DNA of 6,174 nucleotides from DATARH01 sp035504075. GTDB taxonomy: Bacteria > Pseudomonadota > Alphaproteobacteria > ATCC43930 > CGMCC-115725. A model generated the notes under the pieces. The model was given only the letters and a program-made list of their open reading frames with translations. It searched no databases and was not told the origin of the DNA. Below are positions 6,089-6,174 of the stretch, one piece after another (position 1 is the stretch's first letter; each line of letters begins with the position of its first letter). The stretch covers positions 1 through 6,174 of the forward strand of contig DATJSO010000193.1 of NCBI GenBank assembly GCA_035504075.1, given 5' to 3'. Both the position numbers and the translations under genes were made by a program.

Positions 6089-6174
6089 CTACTCCGCCGC
6101 CACCCCATGGGGATTGGCCGGCGGCGCCTCGCCGCGCATGACCGCGGCCCCCTCGGCGATCGCCAAGACGATGT
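6089..6174 (-). CDS. coxS: C-terminal end of the [2Fe-2S] small subunit (CoxS family), cut by the window edge
   Basis: Only the last 27 complete codons and a TAG stop are visible, reading IVLAIAEGAAVMRGEAP and on to HGVAAE. The two leftover bases before them (AC) are compatible with Asn, giving the NIV stretch that follows the CRCTGY cluster-binding motif in small subunits of this family. The Ala-rich helix ending in MRG is also typical of their C-termini. The stop lies 5 nt before the large-subunit ATG, which is the S-L spacing expected in such operons. This subunit would carry two [2Fe-2S] clusters linking the Mo centre to the FAD subunit, but every cluster ligand lies outside the window. 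The assignment therefore rests on position, the short C-terminal match and the operon. Confidence 0.75.
   Translation of the reverse strand, partial: IVLAIAEGAAVMRGEAPPANPHGVAAE

Overview
The window reads as ordinary chromosome from a GC-rich Gram-negative bacterium, most likely an alphaproteobacterium. The evidence is an alphaproteobacterial-looking DnaK, strongly GC-biased third codon positions, a Form II CO-dehydrogenase-like operon in S-L-M order, and short intergenic palindromes (ATGCCCGGA-CTTGA-TCCGGGCAT type) of a kind dispersed in alphaproteobacterial genomes. No genus can be named from this alone.

Layout. (1) 1-782, minus: the first 260 codons of dnaK, running off the left edge. (2) 783-1127: a spacer of about 345 bp with a plausible dnaK promoter, two small inverted repeats and no convincing gene. 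(3) 1128-1469, minus: a 113-residue secreted low-complexity protein with a signal peptide, a Tyr/Pro-rich block and a Gly-rich His/Arg/Tyr tail. (4) 1470-1550: a short divergent promoter region with a perfect TATAAT facing the secreted-protein gene. (5) 1551-2777, plus: a 408-residue FAD-dependent monooxygenase of the PHBH/UbiH class. (6) 2801-6174, minus: a molybdenum hydroxylase operon transcribed right to left. It holds the C-terminal tail of the [2Fe-2S] small subunit, the complete 795-residue molybdopterin large subunit, and the complete 263-residue FAD medium subunit. The last two genes are separated by 103 bp carrying two facing palindromic repeats.

How the genes work together. The three subunits on the right would form one enzyme: substrate oxidation at the Mo centre of the large subunit, electron transfer through the small-subunit Fe-S clusters, and exit through the FAD of the medium subunit. 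The large-subunit active-site loop reads AYRGAGR, not the AYRCSFR of genuine (Form I) CO dehydrogenase. CO is therefore not a safe substrate assignment, and an organic or heterocyclic substrate is at least as likely. The FAD monooxygenase converges on this operon and could belong to the same catabolic theme, but it is on the opposite strand and no co-regulation is visible. dnaK is a housekeeping chaperone with no evident link to the rest.

I see no clearly new multi-gene system. The points most worth a second look are the non-CODH active site, the paired palindromes inside the operon, and the Tyr/Gly-repeat secreted protein.
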